A DNA stretch of 64,000 nt from Desulfovibrio sp. G11 (GCF_900243745.1 NZ_LT984798.1:2440001-2504000), one strand, 5' to 3'. Shown: positions 37,775-47,856, counted from the stretch's first letter. Notes: a model not told the origin generated them from the letters alone. Numbers and translations: made by a program.

Positions 37775-37786
37775 ATGCCTGCCTCC

Positions 37787-38638
37787 TTACGCCACGTACA
37801 GCCATAAAAGATTAACCAGGGCCAGCCCCATGCCGAGCAACAGGGATTTCTTCTGCACCATCCACTGCCAGGTAAGCCGGGCGGTGATGTTGTCGATGAG
37901 GATTTCTGTAAACAGCGAAGCCGCCACCAGCGTGGCCATGCCAATGACGCTGGTGTGCCAGAACATGGCGCACAAACCGAGAATAAGCACAAGGTCAAGC
38001 CAGTGGGCCAGCTCAATGATGCCCAGGTAAGGACCGGAATATTCCGTCTGCACACCCTTTACCAGTTCCTGATGGCCATGATGGCTGGCAGAAATATCAA
38101 AGGGCGACTTGCGCAGCTTGATGGTCAGGGCGTAGCCCAGCGCCAGAAACAGCAGGGGCATCTTGAGCAGCAGGGGCTGGTCCTGGGCAAACACGGCCTC
38201 AATGGAAAAAGATCCCGTGCACATGGCAAAGCCGACAAAAACCAAAATCAGTATGGGTTCATAGGCCAGCATGAGCAGAAGCTCGCGCTGCGCGCCCACG
38301 TTGCTGTAGGGCGAAGGAACACACAGGGCGCCCACCACCTGAAAAACAGCACCCACCGTAAGCACAAAGAAAAGCAGCAGCAGGTCGCCACCCATAAAGA
38401 ATATGAGCAGTGCCAAAGCCGAGGAGATAAGCGTCATATAGGCGCTGAATACAAGCCAGGCATTGGTTACGCTGGCTTCTTTACCGAAAAGCTTGAAGAC
38501 ATCGTAAAAAGGCTGAAGCAGGGGCGGCCCCAGGCGCGATTGCAGCCGCGCCGTGAGACGGCGGTCAACCCCGGTAAGCAGGCCCCCCACCAGGGGCGAC
38601 AATATCAATCCGCCGACAGCACTGAGGATGGACAGCAT
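37787..38638 (-). CDS. echB: Ech hydrogenase membrane subunit B
   Basis: A 283-residue integral membrane protein with about eight helices, homologous to NuoH, which anchors the soluble arm and forms the entry of the ion channel. Family residues include SPLVGGLLTGVDRRLTARLQ near the N-terminus, RLGPPLLQPFYDVFKLFGKE, and the conserved acidic loop QTEYSGPYLG. Its ATG is at the stop of echA (1-bp overlap). Confidence 0.92.
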   Translation of the reverse strand: MLSILSAVGGLILSPLVGGLLTGVDRRLTARLQSRLGPPLLQPFYDVFKLFGKEASVTNAWLVFSAYMTLISSALALLIFFMGGDLLLLFFVLTVGAVFQVVGALCVPSPYSNVGAQRELLLMLAYEPILILVFVGFAMCTGSFSIEAVFAQDQPLLLKMPLLFLALGYALTIKLRKSPFDISASHHGHQELVKGVQTEYSGPYLGIIELAHWLDLVLILGLCAMFWHTSVIGMATLVAASLFTEILIDNITARLTWQWMVQKKSLLLGMGLALVNLLWLYVA

Positions 38639-40593
38639 TAGAGCAGACCTCCTACCAGGACGATGAGAAAGGCCGTGGATATAATATCAATGGCCCGTGT
38701 TATAGTGCCTTCGCCAAAGTACTGGGTCAGGTAAAAGTTGGACAGACGCACGGGTTCAAAGGCATTCATGGGGCCCTTGAAACCGATCTGCCCCGCCTGT
38801 TCCTGCGTCAGCCCCGAGAAATAGGGCTGGGCATGCGCCGAGTTTGAAACCTTTCTGGCGGCCTTCCAGGCAATCCAGGCCCCCAGGCCAAGCAGGATGA
38901 AGAGCAGGTAAATCCAGAAATAGCCCGCCCCACCTGTAAGCGATGCGCCAGGTATGAAGCCTTCGGTCTTGAGACCAAGGCGGGCGTATACGCCAGCCAC
39001 AGAAGGCTCGACAAATGTTTCCAGTACCAGAGGCGAAATGAAGGAGAACACCACGGCAAGCCCGCAGAGCGAACGCAGGGCAAACATGACCGTGGCCTTG
39101 GGGTTGCCGTGAGGGGGCCGGTCATGCAGGTTGGCCGAAGATACGAGTATGCCTGCCCACCGCGCCCAGAACAGCACAGTAAAGGCCGAGCCGAGGGCAA
39201 TGAAGAAAATGATGGGCGTCATGGCCTGGGTGGCACGGGCAATGGCCTCAATTGCCATCCACTTGCCTATGAGCATGCCGAAAGGCGGCAGCATCATGGT
39301 GAAGATGCCTATGGCCGTAATAATGGCCGTGCGGGGCATCTTGCTGTACAGGCCGCGCATGTCTTCAATATCTCTGGAGCCGATGCGCTGTTCAATGGCG
39401 CCCACGCACATGAAGAGCAGGCCCTTGGAGACCGAGTGGTAGATGATGATGGTGGTGGCCGCCATCATGGATGCCGCCGTATTTATGCCAACGCAGGCGA
39501 TGATAAGCCCCAGGTTGGCAATGGTTGAGTATGCCAGGATCTTTTTGGCATTACTTTGGCTGACCGCCAGAATGCATGTCCCCACAAAGGTGAACGCGCC
39601 GAAGAGCGCCACAATGGTGGACATGGTGGTGTCAGCGAAGGCCGGGGCCATGCGCAGCAGCAGGTATGTGCCCGCCTTGACCATGGTGGCCGAGTGCAGC
39701 AGGGCCGAAACCGGGGTGGGAGCAACCATGGCACCGCACAGCCAGCTTTCAAAGGGAACCTGCGCCGACTTGGTAAAGGCCGCCAGGCAAAAAAAGGCAA
39801 ACGGCAGCAGCATGGCCGTGGTTTTCACGTCCATGGCTGTCATCTTGTGCAATACAACTTCAGTGGACAGTGTGCCAAGGCTCTTCTGAATGAAAAGCAT
39901 GGCAGAAACAAAGGCAAGACCGCCAAGAACGTTCATCCACAATGCACGGTAGGCGTTGGCATTGGCTTCCTGTGTCTGATCGTGGCTGATCAGCAGGTAG
40001 GAACACAGGGTCGTGACTTCCCAGAAAAAGAACATCCACGAAAGATTGTTTGAAAGCACAAGCCCGTTCATCGCCCCGAGAAAGCAGAAAATAATGGCGA
40101 AAAACCGCGGTTTGCGAGAAACCCGCAGGTGCAGGTGCTCTTCATGAATATCCATATAGCCCAGGCCGTAAATGGTGATCAGGCCACCCACCACGGTGAT
40201 TATGATAACCATGATGAGCGACAGGCCATCGGGCGCAAAGGCAGTAATGGGGGCGGAACCGTCCGCCAGAACAAACTTGAGGTAAAGCAACCCAATCAAT
40301 TGCAGCACAGTCATGCCCATGACCGTGCGGCTGCCCAGCTTCCAGCCCAAGCCCAGAATATAGAGCAGCAGCAAAAGATCCAGCAAGCTGAACAGGCTGT
40401 CCAGCGGAAGGCCCATGAAAGTTTCGGCCTCAAGTCGGAACGTTCCGTGAGCACCCATAATCACGGCAGCCAGAGCCATCACCGCAACCGCTGCAGGCAC
40501 GAGAAGCTTGCGGGTGCGGTCAAGCTGTGTGAAATACAGAACAAGCGCCACAGCAAATGGCAGCGCCACACAGCAAAAAACAAGTGTATTCAT
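38638..40593 (-). CDS. echA: Ech hydrogenase membrane subunit A (ion-pumping, NuoL-like)
   Basis: A 651-residue polytopic protein of the NuoL/MrpA antiporter family. The proton-antiporter core shows ETTTLCSYLLISHDQ-like 'EVTTLCSYLLI', SAQVPFESWLCGAMVAPTPV with lysine-flanked helices, and LHSATMVKAGTYLLLR. It couples H2/ferredoxin chemistry to ion translocation. Start at ATG 40593 with GGGGC 8 nt upstream; the frame extends 60 nt further but without a signal. First gene of echABCDEF. Confidence 0.92.
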   Translation of the reverse strand: MNTLVFCCVALPFAVALVLYFTQLDRTRKLLVPAAVAVMALAAVIMGAHGTFRLEAETFMGLPLDSLFSLLDLLLLLYILGLGWKLGSRTVMGMTVLQLIGLLYLKFVLADGSAPITAFAPDGLSLIMVIIITVVGGLITIYGLGYMDIHEEHLHLRVSRKPRFFAIIFCFLGAMNGLVLSNNLSWMFFFWEVTTLCSYLLISHDQTQEANANAYRALWMNVLGGLAFVSAMLFIQKSLGTLSTEVVLHKMTAMDVKTTAMLLPFAFFCLAAFTKSAQVPFESWLCGAMVAPTPVSALLHSATMVKAGTYLLLRMAPAFADTTMSTIVALFGAFTFVGTCILAVSQSNAKKILAYSTIANLGLIIACVGINTAASMMAATTIIIYHSVSKGLLFMCVGAIEQRIGSRDIEDMRGLYSKMPRTAIITAIGIFTMMLPPFGMLIGKWMAIEAIARATQAMTPIIFFIALGSAFTVLFWARWAGILVSSANLHDRPPHGNPKATVMFALRSLCGLAVVFSFISPLVLETFVEPSVAGVYARLGLKTEGFIPGASLTGGAGYFWIYLLFILLGLGAWIAWKAARKVSNSAHAQPYFSGLTQEQAGQIGFKGPMNAFEPVRLSNFYLTQYFGEGTITRAIDIISTAFLIVLVGGLL

Positions 40594-41265
40594 AATTTTT
40601 GCCCCACTATATTGTGAGCTGTGAAAAACTTCACCCTGTGGTAATCCCCTCACAACATAAAATTAATATGTTTCCTCCTTGCCTTTCCAATGCAATAAAC
40701 ACCTACTAGAGTTAAACGAACTCAATTTTTGCGTCAATAAGAAAGAAAAATACATCATTCATTGAGTAAACAGTCTATAAAAACACGCCATATATACATT
40801 GTCATTTTTTCTATATATTTTATTTATAATTAATAATGTAAAATATAATTATTTTTCATATTGCCAAATAAATTCAAAATTTAGCGATAATGATACGTGT
40901 ATTAAAGAAAAATATACTCTGCATAAATATATTTCTGTGTTCATTTTTTATACTATTTTTTATATATAATTTATATTTTCCTCTGATCACAAAAATATCA
41001 TTACCTATGGATAGACATGCAACACTTTTCTCCTGCAATGCGCCATGCGGCACATACCGAAGAGCCGGCGGCATGTGCCGCATAGGCGCTAGACAGCAGT
41101 TGGCAAGAAGAAAAAGAGCAATTCTAAAAAATTGCGCAAATAGACTTGAAAAATATGATAAATTTCAGAAAATGGCAGGAGGGCCAGGGAGTGCCATTTT
41201 TGTCACTTGCCAAATAATAGATTAGGGTATTAGATACAAAGCATCATTCTATCAAAAGGCATGGT
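40594..41265. other. AT-rich intergenic region with a strong hairpin
   Basis: About 670 bp between the divergent ech operon and the sensor gene. Very AT-rich at 40730-41000. It should hold the ech promoter and that of the sensor gene, but I cannot place either with confidence. The only clear structure is the inverted repeat at 41040-41089. The small open frames here (for example 40890-41225) are not convincing. Confidence 0.6.
41040..41089. other. 16-bp-stem inverted repeat
   Basis: Arms GCGCCATGCGGCACAT and ATGTGCCGCATAGGCGC pair over 16 bp with a single bulged base and a 17-nt loop. It is GC-rich within AT-rich surroundings and lacks a U-run. Could be a mobile hairpin repeat or a regulatory structure. 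Confidence 0.6.
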
Positions 41266-41998
41266 ATGTACAGAAGCCAACAGCAAACAAAAAAAATCTA
41301 CGCCATTGCCTTCCTTGTGAGCGGCATTTTTCTTGTTTGCAGCTTGATTCTATTACGCAATGCCACATGGCAAATAGAACAGACAAGCATACTTCATCTC
41401 TATGAAACAACCAGCCAGCTACGTGTACTCTTGCAACGAAAGTTGACACAGAACTTTCAGGCGCTCCGCGGACTGTCTACTGCCGTAGTGTACATGCCAC
41501 AACAAGAAACATCTGCATTGTTCAAAGAGTTGAACAGCAACAGAAGCTTCATACGGATAGGCATGGCTGATACCTCCGGCATGGCAGCCATGATGGACAG
41601 AAGCGGCCCCTCGCCCCAGCATACGGATTTCTCGGATGAAGATTTTTTTCGCAACGCCCTTGCCGGACGGGCGTTTTTTTCGTCTCCTCGCAAGGACCCT
41701 CACGGGCCGGGGCAGGTGATCTACTGCGCTGTTCCCGTGGAACAGGAAGGCGGTGTCATCGGCGTGCTGGTCGGTGTCATCAGGGCAGAAAACCTGCTGG
41801 ACATCCTGGACGAACCGCTCTTCAATGCCAACGGATTTGCGGGCATAATCGATGCCAACGGGCATTTTGTGCTGTGCTCTGGCACGAATTCCACCGGCAC
41901 GGCGGCCAGTATCTTTACCCTCGGGCAAATAGACAGGGAAGATCTTGATGCGGTACGCGCCGACCTTGGCGGCAACCGCAGAAACTATTTTCTTTATA

Positions 41999-43325
41999 GG
42001 CTCTTCCGGGTTTTCCGTGGGTAGCTGATCTGCTAATGTCCTTCCCGGAGGGCACCAATGAAGGATACGGACCTATATTTTCGGATTCTCGGGCTGACCG
42101 AGCCCTGGTTTGTTGAGGCTGTTGAACTGGACACGGCGGAAGGTCGGGTAGACATCCGCGTGGAGCATGGTCCTGGTGTTCGCTGGTTTTGCCCTACTTG
42201 TGGTCGAGAGCTGGCTTGCCGCGACCATGCCGAGCCTCGTGTCTGGCGCCATCTGGACACGTGCCAGTTCAAGACGTTCCTGCATGCTCGGATTCCCCGA
42301 GTGGACTGCCCCGAGCATGGCGTCCTTCAGGTCAACGTGCCTTGGGCCGAGTCCAAGGCACGTTTCACCATATTGATGGAGCGATTGATCATCGACGTGC
42401 TGACCGAGTGCGCCACCGTAACAGGAGCGCGGCGCATCCTGCGCATCACCTGGGACGAAGCATGGGGTGTCATGGAAAGGGCGGTGCGCCGGGGCCGGGA
42501 GCGCAAGCAATCGAATCCCTCGCGGTATCTTGGCGTTGACGAGAAGGCATTCCGCAAGGGGCACGACTATGTGACCGTGGTTTGTGATCTGATCGGCAGC
42601 ACGGTGGAGTATGTGGCCGACGAGCGTAAGGCCGAAAGCCTTGAGGGGTACTACCTTCAGTTCACCAAGGCGCAGTTGGAGCGGATCAAGGCCGTGGCCA
42701 TGGACATGTGGGAGCCCTATTTTAAAGCTACGCTCAAACATGTGCCGGACGCGGCGGGGAAAATCGTTCACGATCGGTTCCACGTCATGAAACACGTAGG
42801 CGAGGCTGTGGACCGGGTACGCAAGCAAGAGCACCGCGAACTCACAAGTCAGGATGACCATCGACTCAAGGGCACGAAATTCCTCTGGCTATACCGGGAG
42901 GAGAATCTGCCGGACAAACACCGGCCAGCCCTGGAGGCCTTGAAGACAGCGAACCTCAAGGTGGCCAAGGCCTGGGCCATGAAGGAAAGCCTGAACGACG
43001 TCTGGAAGTACCTGAGCACGGGATGGGCCAGACGTTTTGTGAAGCGATGGCTGGTCTGGGTGAACAGGTCAGATCTTGCCCCAATGCGCAAAGTGGGCGG
43101 ACTGATTCAGAGACATCTTGAGAACATCCTGACCTTCTGCCGCCACAGGATCACCAACGGCGTGGCCGAGGGCCTCAACAGCAAGATCATGGCCATCAAG
43201 AGGAAGGCTTGCGGTTATAGGAACCGGGAGCATTTCAAGACAGCCATCTACTTCTTCTGTGGCGGTCTAAACCTCTACCCGGCCAGTTCCTGACAGGGGT
43301 TACCCACGGAAAACCCGGAAGAACC
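41999..43325 (+). mobile_element. ISL3-family insertion sequence, intact copy B (1327 bp)
   Basis: Inverted tips GGCTCTTCCGGGTTTTCCGT and GGTTCTTCCGGGTTTTCCGT (one mismatch). An 8-bp target duplication TCTTTATA lies at 41991-41998 and 43326-43333. Inserted in the sensor/GGDEF gene. Confidence 0.97.
42058..43293 (+). CDS. ISL3-family transposase, copy B
   Basis: A 411-residue protein. N-terminal zinc finger RWFCPTCGRELACRDH, HTH region around residues 120-155, and a DDE_Tnp_ISL3 catalytic domain (YLGVDEKAFRKGHDYVTVVC for the first D; FHVMKHVGEAVDRVRKQEHR; GVAEGLNSKIMAIKRKACGY with the catalytic E). Identical to copy C and complete. Confidence 0.93.
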   Translation: MKDTDLYFRILGLTEPWFVEAVELDTAEGRVDIRVEHGPGVRWFCPTCGRELACRDHAEPRVWRHLDTCQFKTFLHARIPRVDCPEHGVLQVNVPWAESKARFTILMERLIIDVLTECATVTGARRILRITWDEAWGVMERAVRRGRERKQSNPSRYLGVDEKAFRKGHDYVTVVCDLIGSTVEYVADERKAESLEGYYLQFTKAQLERIKAVAMDMWEPYFKATLKHVPDAAGKIVHDRFHVMKHVGEAVDRVRKQEHRELTSQDDHRLKGTKFLWLYREENLPDKHRPALEALKTANLKVAKAWAMKESLNDVWKYLSTGWARRFVKRWLVWVNRSDLAPMRKVGGLIQRHLENILTFCRHRITNGVAEGLNSKIMAIKRKACGYRNREHFKTAIYFFCGGLNLYPASS

Positions 43326-44312
43326 TCTTTATAAAACAGGTGACAAGCAGCACCTGGCAGCCTTTGACCCCATTACCCATAACGGCTGGTTTCTTTTCTG
43401 CTCGGCCCCGCTCAATGACCTGGCGCTGGTTCCCCGCCCCCTTTTATATGGAGGAGGCGTGACAATCATTCTGGCCCTGCTCGTTTTTCTGCTCCTTGCC
43501 TGGCGTGTACATTGCCAGAATGCAGACAAAGACCGCCAACTGCAAACCATGGCGCTTACCACCCTTCTGACCGACGCTCTCGTCAATCACAGCTTCCGCC
43601 TGGAAGGCACTGCCCTGCTGCACAACAACCCGGACATTACATTCGCCATCTGGTTGGCGGACATCAAAAACTTCAATTTTTACAGCAAAATGCTCGGCAA
43701 AGAAGCCGGAAACAGCGAACTGCGACGCATCGCCCGCATGCTGAAAGGCTGGCCGCAAGGCCCGCTTACCAGACGTTACCACATTGTTGGCAACACATTC
43801 GCGGGCATTCTTCCTTTCGCAAACTGTCAGGATCTGGCAGAAAGGTTTTCTGATGCCGCGCAAGAGGTAGAGCACGGCGCATACCGCTTTTCACAGGTTT
43901 TTCCTCTCCGCCTGTACGCTGGTGTGTACACTACGGATATGGTTGAAGAAAAAGATCTCACTTTTATGGACATGCTCAACAGGGCGGGCATCGCCATGCA
44001 GGTGGCAAAAACCTTTGAAGCAAGCACCCTGCGTTTTTACTCCGAAGAAATCTGCGAAGAAGCACTGCATCTCGATCGCTGATCACTGCCTGAAAAGCAC
44101 TGCCCGTCTCTTTTTGCCATGGCAGGCTACGGCCCCGCAATCGCCTGCATGGACAAAAATCCATTGCCCCCGTAGGGCTTTCGTGCTATGGAACGACTTT
44201 GTTTCAAAATTTTGCCGGTAACGGCTGCGGTATTCAGGCAGTGCCTGCCGCCGGGCATATTCGCAATCCGGCGGCTTCCTTTCATTCTTCCCCTGCAACA
44301 GAGGCAAAAGCA

Positions 44313-44861
44313 ATGCCCATCGCCATTCCGCGCTCTGGCGCTGATGACAGACCCATTGTTCCTGATGTTCACATCAGCGACCTTTCAAAGCTGGTCATCC
44401 GACCCGCCACGGTAGCGGACGTACACGGCATGTCGGCGCTTATCAACCAGTATGCTTCCGCCAACGTCATGCTGGCACGGGGACCGCAATACCTGTACCA
44501 GCACATTCAGGACTATATGGTCGCGACCGCTCCGGCCGTAAACGACGGGCACGACGTCATAGTGGCCTGCGGAGCCGTGCACGTCCTGTGGGCAGACCTC
44601 GGCGAAATACGCTCCGTGGCCGTTCATCCATCCTGCCAGGGGCAGGGCTTCGGCAAGCGCCTCGTATCCATGCTGGTAAACCGTTGCCGCAGCCTGGCGC
44701 TGCCGCGAGTGTTTGTCTTCACTCTTGTGCCTGATTTTTTCGCCAGATGCGGATTTACCGAATTTAACAAGGACGACATGCCCCCCAGCGTCTGGGTGGA
44801 ATGCAGCAAATGCCCCAAGTTTTATTGCTGTGACGAAATCGCGATGATGTTGCACCTTTGA
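44313..44861 (+). CDS. N-acetylglutamate synthase-type GNAT acetyltransferase
   Basis: A 182-residue acetyltransferase. GNAT acetyl-CoA loop is VHPSCQGQGFGKRLV. The C-terminal stretch WVECSKCPKFYCCDEIAMML is typical of the short, stand-alone ArgA-type synthases that make N-acetylglutamate for arginine synthesis. This fits the adjacent argF. Start at ATG 44313 after GAGG (8-nt spacing); a frame from 44199 lacks a site. Confidence 0.78.
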   Translation: MPIAIPRSGADDRPIVPDVHISDLSKLVIRPATVADVHGMSALINQYASANVMLARGPQYLYQHIQDYMVATAPAVNDGHDVIVACGAVHVLWADLGEIRSVAVHPSCQGQGFGKRLVSMLVNRCRSLALPRVFVFTLVPDFFARCGFTEFNKDDMPPSVWVECSKCPKFYCCDEIAMMLHL

Positions 44862-44975
44862 CCGTCTGCGCCGCCACAAGCGGCGCAATGGCGGCCAGCC
44901 CAACGTGCTCAAGCACAACCCGCCCGCGCCCCGGCGCGGATGGCAGGACCCACTACCTCAAAGGCGAAACAGCGC

Positions 44976-45995
44976 ATGAACAGACTACAACACAGAGACT
45001 TTCTGAAAGAAATCGATTTCACGCCGGAAGACCTCACCTACCTGCTGGACCTGGCTGCCAATCTCAAACAGGCCAAAAAATCCCGCCGGGAACCCGAGTT
45101 TCTGAAGGGCAGGAACATTGTTATTCTTTTTGAAAAAGACTCCACCCGTACCCGCTGTTCTTTTGAGGTGGCCGCCTATGATCAGGGCGCGCGCGTGACC
45201 TACCTTGGACCTTCCGGTTCACAAATGGGCAAAAAAGAATCCCTGGCCGATACGGCCCGTGTGCTTTCCCGCTTTTATGACGGCATTGAATATCGCGGCT
45301 TCGGACAGGAAAGGGTCGAGGCGCTGGCCGAGCATGCCTCGGTACCGGTATGGAACGGCCTGACCAATGAATGGCATCCCACCCAGTTCCTGGCAGACAT
45401 GCTCACCATGCGCGAATGCTGCTCCAAGCCCCTGAACAGGCAAACCCTGGCCTATATGGGTGACGCCCGCTATAACATGGGCAATTCTCTTATGATCGGC
45501 TCCGCCCTTCTGGGGCTGGATTTTCGTTCTGTGGCACCAAAGGCGCTGTGGACAGCGGACGAAGTTTACGAGATGGCCTGCCACATCGCCTCCGGCACTG
45601 GCGCGCGCATCAGCCGCACCGAAAACGTGGTGGAAGGCGTACAGGGCTGCGACTTCATTTCTACAGACGTCTGGGTATCCATGGGCGAACCCGATGACGT
45701 GTGGAAAGAACGCATTGAACTGCTCACGCCCTATCGTGTAACGGGCGACACCATGCGGCAGACCGGCAATGACGACTGCAAGTTCTTGCATTGCCTGCCA
45801 AGTTTTCATAACCGTGACACAAGCATGGGCGAAGAGATTTTCCAGCGCTTCGGCATAGAATGCATGGAAGTCAACGACGAGGTTTTCGAGTCACCACGCA
45901 ATGTGGCCTTTGAAGAAGCCGAAAATCGCCTTCACACCATCAAGGCGGTCATGGTCGCCACATTGGCCGAAAGCCCGCTTGTTTTCAACGTATAG
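44976..45995 (+). CDS. argF: Ornithine carbamoyltransferase
   Basis: A 339-residue cytoplasmic enzyme that forms citrulline from ornithine and carbamoyl phosphate. Carbamoyl-phosphate site [21 protein letters not shown], ornithine-side loop WVSMGE, and HCLPSFHN, where most relatives have HCLPAFHD. Start at ATG 44976 ([15 protein letters not shown]), which matches the family's N-terminus. It follows the acetyltransferase gene by 114 bp; both serve arginine synthesis. Confidence 0.95.
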   Translation: MNRLQHRDFLKEIDFTPEDLTYLLDLAANLKQAKKSRREPEFLKGRNIVILFEKDSTRTRCSFEVAAYDQGARVTYLGPSGSQMGKKESLADTARVLSRFYDGIEYRGFGQERVEALAEHASVPVWNGLTNEWHPTQFLADMLTMRECCSKPLNRQTLAYMGDARYNMGNSLMIGSALLGLDFRSVAPKALWTADEVYEMACHIASGTGARISRTENVVEGVQGCDFISTDVWVSMGEPDDVWKERIELLTPYRVTGDTMRQTGNDDCKFLHCLPSFHNRDTSMGEEIFQRFGIECMEVNDEVFESPRNVAFEEAENRLHTIKAVMVATLAESPLVFNV

Positions 45996-46147
45996 TCTGA
46001 AAAAGCTGGAAGAAACAGGGCGGCACAAATAGACCGAACCACACATCCCACAGGGGGCATACCTCGTCCGCCTTGCTACGCAAGGTGCCTGCAGGATGTA
46101 ATGCCATAGCATGCCCCGCGCCCCTGGCGTTAACGGGGATTAACATG

Positions 46148-46176
46148 TTGACGTTAAAAGGCGTTCTCCCTATAGT
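46148..46176 (+). promoter_or_regulatory. Promoter of tRNA-Arg
   Basis: TTGACG, a 17-bp spacer, TATAGT. Start of transcription would fall near 46183, about 28 nt before the mature tRNA. Confidence 0.75.
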
Positions 46177-46210
46177 GATGCGCCATAACGCCGACGGCCG
46201 CGTCAGGCAT

Positions 46211-46287
46211 GCGCCCGTAGCTCAGATGGACAGAGCAGGAGCCTTCTAAGCTCTTGGTCAGGGGTTCGATTCCTCTCGGGCGCGCCA
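46211..46287 (+). tRNA. tRNA-Arg (anticodon UCU)
   Basis: 77-nt cloverleaf: acceptor stem GCGCCCG/CGGGCGC, D-arm AGCTCAGATGGACAGAGC, anticodon stem GGAGC/GCTCT with loop CTTCTAA (anticodon TCT at 46245-46247), T-arm GGTTCGATTCC, discriminator G and an encoded CCA. It reads rare AGA codons. tRNA-Arg genes are common integration sites for mobile elements, and the 1.2 kb after it are gene-poor. Confidence 0.96.
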
Positions 46288-46295
46288 ATAAATTC

Positions 46296-46338
46296 AGCCT
46301 CTTGCAGAAAAATCTGTCAAGGGGCTTTTCTATTTTTT
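46296..46338 (+). terminator. Terminator after tRNA-Arg
   Basis: Arms agcctcttg and caaggggct (one G-U), 13-nt loop, then TTTTCTATTTTTT. Confidence 0.8.
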
Positions 46339-46372
46339 AATTTTTGTGCCACCCATGTGCCACAAAAATTAA
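46337..46372. other. 12-bp inverted repeat with internal direct repeats near tRNA-Arg
   Basis: Arms ttaatttttgtg and cacaaaaattaa are perfect. The 12-bp centre contributes to two direct repeats GTGCCAC (46346-46352 and 46357-46363). This combination, 50 bp after a tRNA gene, resembles a recombinase core or arm site, although no integrase gene is next to it. Confidence 0.45.
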
Positions 46373-47513
46373 TGACAGACAGTGATACGGTGTGAATCCA
46401 AGGGAAAACTAAAAGGATTACATCAGTCGTAACCGAAGACACAAATATCGTTATCTCGGCCACGAATAAAGCCAAGAGCAAGAACAGATGACTGGCATCT
46501 TCAAGTGGGTTCTAGTCCCCTTTGCTGGTGGCACTAGCATGGCAAACAAGAAACCTCTACAGATCGCCCCTATGCCACCTCAACGACAGGGCATAACGCG
46601 CTCTTTGGCCCTGGACCTGGTCACAGATAGCAACCCTCATTGAGTCCCTGCACGCTTCAAATCCGATCAACTCCCAAAAGCTGCCCCTCGCCTCCTGCTA
46701 GCAATAAGGACTCACTACCGAATTCCACGTCTCTGGCACCATGCTGCAATCTGGTGTTTTTCGTGACCGTCGAAACGGCGTGTAACAAAGCACTGGCGAC
46801 TGCTTCCTTCTCAAGCCAATCTTGATCTCCTGCGCCTCAAAAATAGAATAATAAATTTCATTGAACCTCTGCACGCCCAGCCAACAGACAAAATTATGCC
46901 TGACGATTCCTTCAAAATCTTTTTGCAAATTTTATTCCAAATTTTCAAAAAAAATCCCCATAATCAACTGTTTGTTTAACGAATCAATGATGTAATTGAT
47001 ACTGACAAAATGACAAAACAATAATTAATTATGACGTACCTAGCAAATTATGGGAAATACTGGTCGTCATAGGCCCACTATGAAGCACAAAAGGAACATA
47101 CATTTTTTTGCTTTCAAGCCTAACAGGCATGGAACACTTCTCTCTAGAGCGTCTCTGAACGTTGCCACAATCATCTCATTCCGAGATTTTTGTATTAGAC
47201 TTCCGGGAACCCTGAGCAGCGAAGATCCCATAGCAAGGAAGAAGCTAAAAAAAGTAAACGTATATTCATCCTTTTTAACACGCCTAAGATTACCCCCCCT
47301 GTCCCTGCCGCTTTCGCTATGATTCGTCCCTTCAGTGCGTGGTCCGTTAAACACGAAGTGAATCCGTGGGGAGAACTTGCCATTTACATGTGCCCCCAAC
47401 CTTGAACCACTCCACGCACCACTACACAGCGATGAAATTCTTCAGTCAGTATTTTTTAACAGAGTCCCCTGATGTGATGCGCCCACGAGGCGACATCACT
47501 CAGGAGCACTGCC
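46373..47513. other. Gene-poor stretch after tRNA-Arg
   Basis: 1.1 kb without a convincing gene. Open frames such as 46698-46928 (minus) and 47050-47322 (plus) have neither a ribosome site nor recognisable content. The AT-rich part near 46900-47050 lacks clear repeats. Probably decayed element DNA. Confidence 0.55.
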
Positions 47514-47771
47514 ATGCCCTCCACCCCGACCCAGGACATCATCAAGTTGCTGGAAGAGAACTTGCCTCCCTGCTTCCCCCGCAAGCGGGTTCACGATCTG
47601 ACCTTTGGTCTCGTCAATCCCCGTACCCTGGCCAATAAGGACAGCGAAAAGACCGGCCCCGCCGGTCGTTTTTTTGTCAAACGTGAGGTCTGGTACCAGA
47701 AGGCCGGATTCCTTGAGTACGTGAAGGCCATGCTCAAGGACGCCTTGATGCCGGAAGAGTCCGCTCAGTAG
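47514..47771 (+). CDS. Small conserved element protein, 85 residues
   Basis: Paralogue of the 84-residue protein at 29952: 'LLEENLPPCFPRKRVHDLTF', then GLVNPRTLANKDSEKTGPAG and 'KAGFLEYVKAML'. Strong AGGAG 7 nt before the ATG. It lies inside the inverted 13-kb segment; undoing the inversion would put it on the minus strand just upstream of the primase iterons, in line with the other element genes. Likely a small DNA-binding protein; unproven. Confidence 0.65.
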   Translation: MPSTPTQDIIKLLEENLPPCFPRKRVHDLTFGLVNPRTLANKDSEKTGPAGRFFVKREVWYQKAGFLEYVKAMLKDALMPEESAQ

Positions 47772-47824
47772 ACGTATTGCTGACGTGAGAGGAGATAAAG
47801 GACCAGGATTGTCAATTGCCATGT

Positions 47825-47856
47825 GCGTGCAGGCCTCTCAAATGAGGCCTGCACGC
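47825..47856. terminator. Hairpin after the 85-residue gene
   Basis: Perfect 13-bp arms gcgtgcaggcctc and gaggcctgcacgc with loop tcaaat, 54 bp beyond the stop. No U-run follows, so termination would be weak or factor-assisted. Confidence 0.6.

Larger units (their letters stand above)
41266..44082 (+). pseudogene. Membrane sensor with degenerate GGDEF domain, split by ISL3
   Basis: The two parts, 41266-41998 and 43334-44082, join exactly in frame when the ISL3 copy and one 8-bp duplication are removed, giving 493 residues. Layout: an N-terminal membrane helix (IYAIAFLVSGIFLVCSLILL), a periplasmic Cache/PDC-like sensor domain (about 40-270), a second helix (TIILALLVFLLLAWRV) and a C-terminal GGDEF-fold. 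The catalytic loop is RYHIVGNTF in place of RYGGDEF, so cyclase activity is unlikely even in the intact gene. The sensor part alone can still be made and would end in IS sequence. Ribosome site AAGG before ATG 41266. Confidence 0.85.

Noticed and set aside
40890-41225. 111-codon plus-strand frame in the AT-rich region
   Set aside because: Hydrophobic start from AT-rich DNA, then translation of the 16-bp hairpin; no ribosome site.
46640-47400. Several 60-110-codon frames on both strands after tRNA-Arg
   Set aside because: No ribosome sites, no recognisable content and mutual overlap; the stretch is better called gene-free.
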